From Dissophora ornata (Eukaryota > Mortierellomycota > Mortierellomycetes > Mortierellales > Mortierellaceae), in contig MU617154.1 of NCBI GenBank assembly GCA_025201705.1, positions 1-21,387 of the forward strand: 21,387 bases of DNA, in the 5' to 3' direction. Positions 18,291 to 21,387 of the stretch are shown piece by piece. Within the stretch, counting starts at the first letter, position 1. Every line of letters starts with the position of its first letter. The translations under genes and the position numbers were made by a program. The notes beneath the pieces were generated by a model, which ran no database searches, was not told where the DNA came from, and worked only from the letters and a program-made list of their open reading frames with translations.

Positions 18291-20508
18291 TCAGAGTTTG
18301 GCAAGGGCCACCCCCTGAGTGTTCGATACGGGGTCCTTCCAGTCCTCTTTGATCATATCGGCAGCCTTCTCCGCCAGCATGATAACCGGAGCACATGTGT
18401 GGGCGGCTGGGATCTTTGGCATAATACTTGCATCTACAACGCGAAGACGATCAATGCCATAGACATTCAATCGTGCGTCCACGACCGCCAATGGGTCCGA
18501 GGATGGGCCCATGCGGCACGTCGATGTTGGGTGGTAGTAAACCGAACACTCCTTCTTGACATATTCTTGCATCTTGGCCTCGTCATCGCTCGGAACATTG
18601 TCCAGTCCAGGAAAGACCTCTGTTCCAGCACAGGTAGGATCCTGTCGCATCCTGCCTCCAATCCTGCGGATGAATCTGACCATCTCTGCCATCACACGGG
18701 TGTCAAACTCGTCCTCAAGGTAGTTGGGATCAATCAGTGTCTCAATCTTGCCATCCTTGACAGCCGAAATAGTGACGTTTCCACTGGATACGGGGTTAAG
18801 CAAGAGTCCAATGAGCGTATAGTAGTGCTTGTTATCCGGCGCAACGACTTTGGCGTGGTGACGAATATATCCAGGGGCAAAGATGATTTCGACATGAGGT
18901 GCATTAGGTCCGCTGGAACGATCCTGCCAGGTACCATTAGCCTTCTCGCGCGCCACAAACTCTGGCGCAATGTCTTCAAGGCGAACAAAGCATGCACTCT
19001 CCGACGCCTGTGAGCTTAGGATTCCTGTTCCGTGCACCTTGTAGTTGTAGAGCACCTCTGGAATTTGGTAGAATCGTCCATAGGATGCAACAACATGGCT
19101 GTTTTCTGAGGCGCAAAAGTTAACCGGGACACCAATGTGGTCAGCAAGGTTCCTACCTACACCAGCGAGGGTGTGGATGTGAGGGATGGTCGGGTGGGGT
19201 TCTGGGCCGATTCCTGAAGCTAGGAGAATGTGAGGCGAACCAAACGCTCCTGCACTGAGCAGCACTTCCTTCACAGCCATGACCCTTTGCATCTCTGCAT
19301 GAGAAGAGCGAAATAATGGAGCTGAGTACGTGTAACACAGATGCTTAACATCCTTATGCCATATTATCACATAGAGCACTAACCGTGATTGGTGTCCAAG
19401 AACTCCGCGCCAATTGCGACTTTAACTCCGTGTCGTTTCTGAATCAAAATTCTCACGATGTGGGCCCCATACACAATGCGAATACGACCTCTATCCGTTT
19501 TCGGCTTGCCGTCCTGCAGCAACCGGTCGGGACCCAGATACGCGCGAGCAGCGCTGCTTCGAACCGCGTTCCGCTGAATGAATGTCTGCACCCGATTCAC
19601 ACCAATAGTGCTGGTGCCGTTGAAATCCTTGTTGAATGGGACGCCCTCCGCGACATTTGCCCGAATAAATCCCTCAACCGAACCAAACATATGGTGGTAC
19701 GTGATCTGCCATGGCCCATCCATCCCATGGAACTCGGGCTCGAATTCTTCATATTGCGGTTTTCGGATTCGGTTTGTCAGAGGTCCCTTAGGGTGGCCCA
19801 CTGGCAAATTGGGATCATTGAATCCCTCGGCCTTCTTGAAGTAATACAGACACTCTTTGTAAGACCATCCTGGATTACCGAGCGACTCCCACTCGTCGTA
19901 ATCTGAGGCAGGGCCACGGTGATACATCATGGCATTGATGGCACTGGAGCCTCCCAGCAGTTTGCCGCGGGGTTGGTCCATAACACGCCCCAGGACGTGC
20001 GTTTGTGGAACAGTCCTCAGATTCCAATCAGCATCTGTTCTCCAGAGCGAAGAGTATAGCATTGGGGTCATGCTGCCCGGGATATCATCGGCTGGAAGGG
20101 TCGCAGAAAAGTAAACATTGAGAAGGTTAAGGGCCTGCCTTCGTGAGAAGTAACAAAAATAATTATTTGTATTTCTTACAGTAACCGGCTTCGAGGACAA
20201 GGACGTTGATGTTGGGGTCTTCTGTCAGTCTGCTGGCGAGTACGCAGCCAGCAGTTCCTCCTGTAATAGACACAAGAGTCGGAGGTCAGAAAGGTTGAAT
20301 AAACGGTACACTCAGCCGGCCTATGCCGGTCCCTACCGGCCAACGACTCACCTCCAAGAATGATGTAGTCGTAGTGCATCTGCAGGTCTGTACGAGAGTC
20401 CCACGGTCCTCGGCTAGGATCCTGGTTCAGGTGTTTCTTGAGGAGGGCGGCTCCGGCCACACCACCGAGGGTTACAACACCAACGGTTGCCATGTCGAGC
20501 TTCGGCAT
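18291..20508 (-). CDS. GMC flavin oxidoreductase 2 (choline-dehydrogenase-like)
   Basis: Exons 20352-20508, 20180-20260, 19384-20091 and 18291-19294 join to 649 residues; introns are 91, 88 and 89 bases. FAD motif DYIILGGGTAG (GGGTAG 52-57) spans junction 1. GMC signatures are GKLLGGSSAINAMMYHRG and GAFGSPHILLASGIG. Catalytic-position residues are His570 (YYHPTSTCRMG) and His614 (AAHTCAP). It is a close paralogue of the gene at 7504-9648, with the first and last introns at the same places, but with an extra intron inside the Ser codon of LEAGYS. Its N terminus has a hydrophobic stretch (ATVGVVTLGGVAGAALL, about 7-23) that could be a membrane anchor, absent from GMC 1. A start at the second Met (residue 6, 20493) has a better context. 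Substrate unknown. It is convergent with the PiT gene, stops 190 bases apart. Confidence 0.93.
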
Positions 20509-20889
20509 TGGGTCCTGCGAGCGAAATGAGCTAGGGGAATAAGATGAACTAGGCGAATGAGCGGTGGAGAGGAAGAGAATGAGTTGGCTGCTGTGCTGAT
20601 GAACAAAAGAAAGAAGTGCGTGTTTGTCCTCTTGGTGTGTCTTCGGTTCAATCCAAAGCTGACATCGGGTCGCACATACTCAGTGTGGTCAATCATCAAA
20701 GGGAACAGCTGTACAAGGGACAGTATCCCTTTTCCTTCCGATATGCACAATGCGAAATGTTGATCAGAAAGGCATCGATACCAGCAAGCAAGTTTATAGT
20801 CAATTTTTTTTTTGCTCGTCATCAACGAGATGTTCAAGGGTAGCTGTGTGGAGGGACTGCGACGGCGAGTCATAACTAATAAGAAGCTC
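20509..20889. other. Gap between GMC 2 and the RRM gene
   Basis: Upstream region of GMC 2 and 3' region of the gene at the right edge. There is a poly-T run at about 20803-20812. Frames open on both strands lack family features. No clear core promoter close to the GMC 2 start. Confidence 0.5.
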
Positions 20890-21288
20890 TCAGTAGGTCG
20901 TTGTCAGATCGCATCCTTCGTCTTCTCTCCTCAACCACCCCCCGTTAATCTTGCCGTTATCATCTTCATACCCGCCGTGCATCTTATTGTTCATTCCATC
21001 ACGACTTGCCGAATCCACGCTGTTGACGCTGGTCGTACTGCTGTTGTTACTGTTGAGATATACGTTATGATGTGGCACGGCGAGCGTGGAATTGTTTCCT
21101 TGTTGTTGTTGCTGCTGTCCATTCGCTCGCAGATTGTCGCGCGACGGACGACGTGCAAACGTCTGCTGTGGTCGACGAACGCGTTTCTCTGTCAGAACAC
21201 TGTCCTGTCCGTCCCCGACTGGCACAGATGTCATCGCCAATGCTCGTTGATATGCGTCTGGCGTCGTGAATTCCACGAACGCACAAGC
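20890..21288 (-). CDS. C-terminal exon of a probable RRM RNA-binding protein (partial)
   Basis: The last coding exon of a gene that continues beyond the right edge. A splice acceptor TAG at 21290-21289 is followed by ACAFVEFTTPDAYQRALAM, which resembles RNP1 and the second helix of an RNA-recognition motif. Next comes VPVGDGQDSVLTEKR, like the last RRM strand. The tail is low in complexity: RRPQQTFARRPSRDNLR, a Gln6 run, then an Asn/Ser-rich stretch, and it ends DLTTTY. An RRM followed by an Arg/Gln/Asn-rich tail fits NTF2-RRM proteins of the G3BP/Bre5 type that act in RNA granules, but the N-terminal part is not in the window, so that is only a guess. The remaining bases to 21387 read as intron. 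Confidence 0.6.
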   Translation of the reverse strand, partial: ACAFVEFTTPDAYQRALAMTSVPVGDGQDSVLTEKRVRRPQQTFARRPSRDNLRANGQQQQQQGNNSTLAVPHHNVYLNSNNSSTTSVNSVDSASRDGMNNKMHGGYEDDNGKINGGWLRREDEGCDLTTTY

Positions 21289-21387
21289 CTACCGCGTTGT
21301 GCGTAAAAAAAGAATAGGCGAGCAAGGTGTTTAGACAACGCAAAACGGGGTGCATAAACGCGTTGTTTTTGAATGCACAATAGGGGG

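Noticed and set aside
18279..19013. Plus-strand frame of 244 codons opposite GMC 2
   Set aside because: Overlaps the catalytic exon of GMC 2 and has no recognisable domain.
20472..20873. Minus-strand frame of 133 codons upstream of GMC 2
   Set aside because: Not in frame with GMC 2, overlaps its first codons, and looks random.

Overview
The window is nuclear DNA of a filamentous fungus. The protein genes carry short GT-AG introns of about 77-129 bases, upstream regions have TATA-like boxes, and AATAAA-type signals follow the stops. The families are typical fungal ones. Codon use and family content suggest an early-diverging lineage, perhaps Mucoromycota of the Mortierella type, but that is inference. 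I joined exons by reading frame and family conservation, so every coding-segment boundary below is a hand prediction.

Layout. Positions 185-2265 hold two identical tRNA-Ile(AAT) genes facing outward, at the ends of a repeat-rich segment. Its two flanks (about 320 bases each) are diverged inverted copies of each other, and its core has three imperfect tandem units. No recognisable protein is encoded there. Positions 2600-7272 hold two paralogous NADP-dependent alkenal or enone reductases of the medium-chain reductase (MDR) family. Both read rightward, have identical exon structure, and are separated by about 1.8 kb with no recognised gene. From 7504 to 15386 all genes read leftward: a GMC flavin oxidoreductase, mitochondrial methylmalonate-semialdehyde dehydrogenase, an 11-exon AMSH/STAMBP-type JAMM deubiquitinase, and a small secreted protein with a duplicated crystallin-like domain. 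At 16526-18100 an intronless PiT/Pho89-type phosphate symporter reads rightward. A second GMC oxidoreductase (18291-20508, leftward) follows, then the last coding exon of a probable RRM RNA-binding protein at the right edge.

How the genes relate. The reductases, the two GMC enzymes and the dehydrogenase could all serve oxidation and detoxification of aldehydes, alcohols and branched-chain products, but nothing in the sequence shows co-regulation. The AMSH protein belongs to endosomal sorting and the PiT protein to phosphate uptake. The two clear evolutionary signals are local duplication (MDR pair, GMC pair) and the inverted tRNA element.

Points most worth checking: the tRNA-bounded inverted-repeat element; a 2-base reading-frame excess at one splice junction of an otherwise intact AMSH gene; the duplicated-domain secreted protein; and the intron present in only one of the two GMC paralogues.
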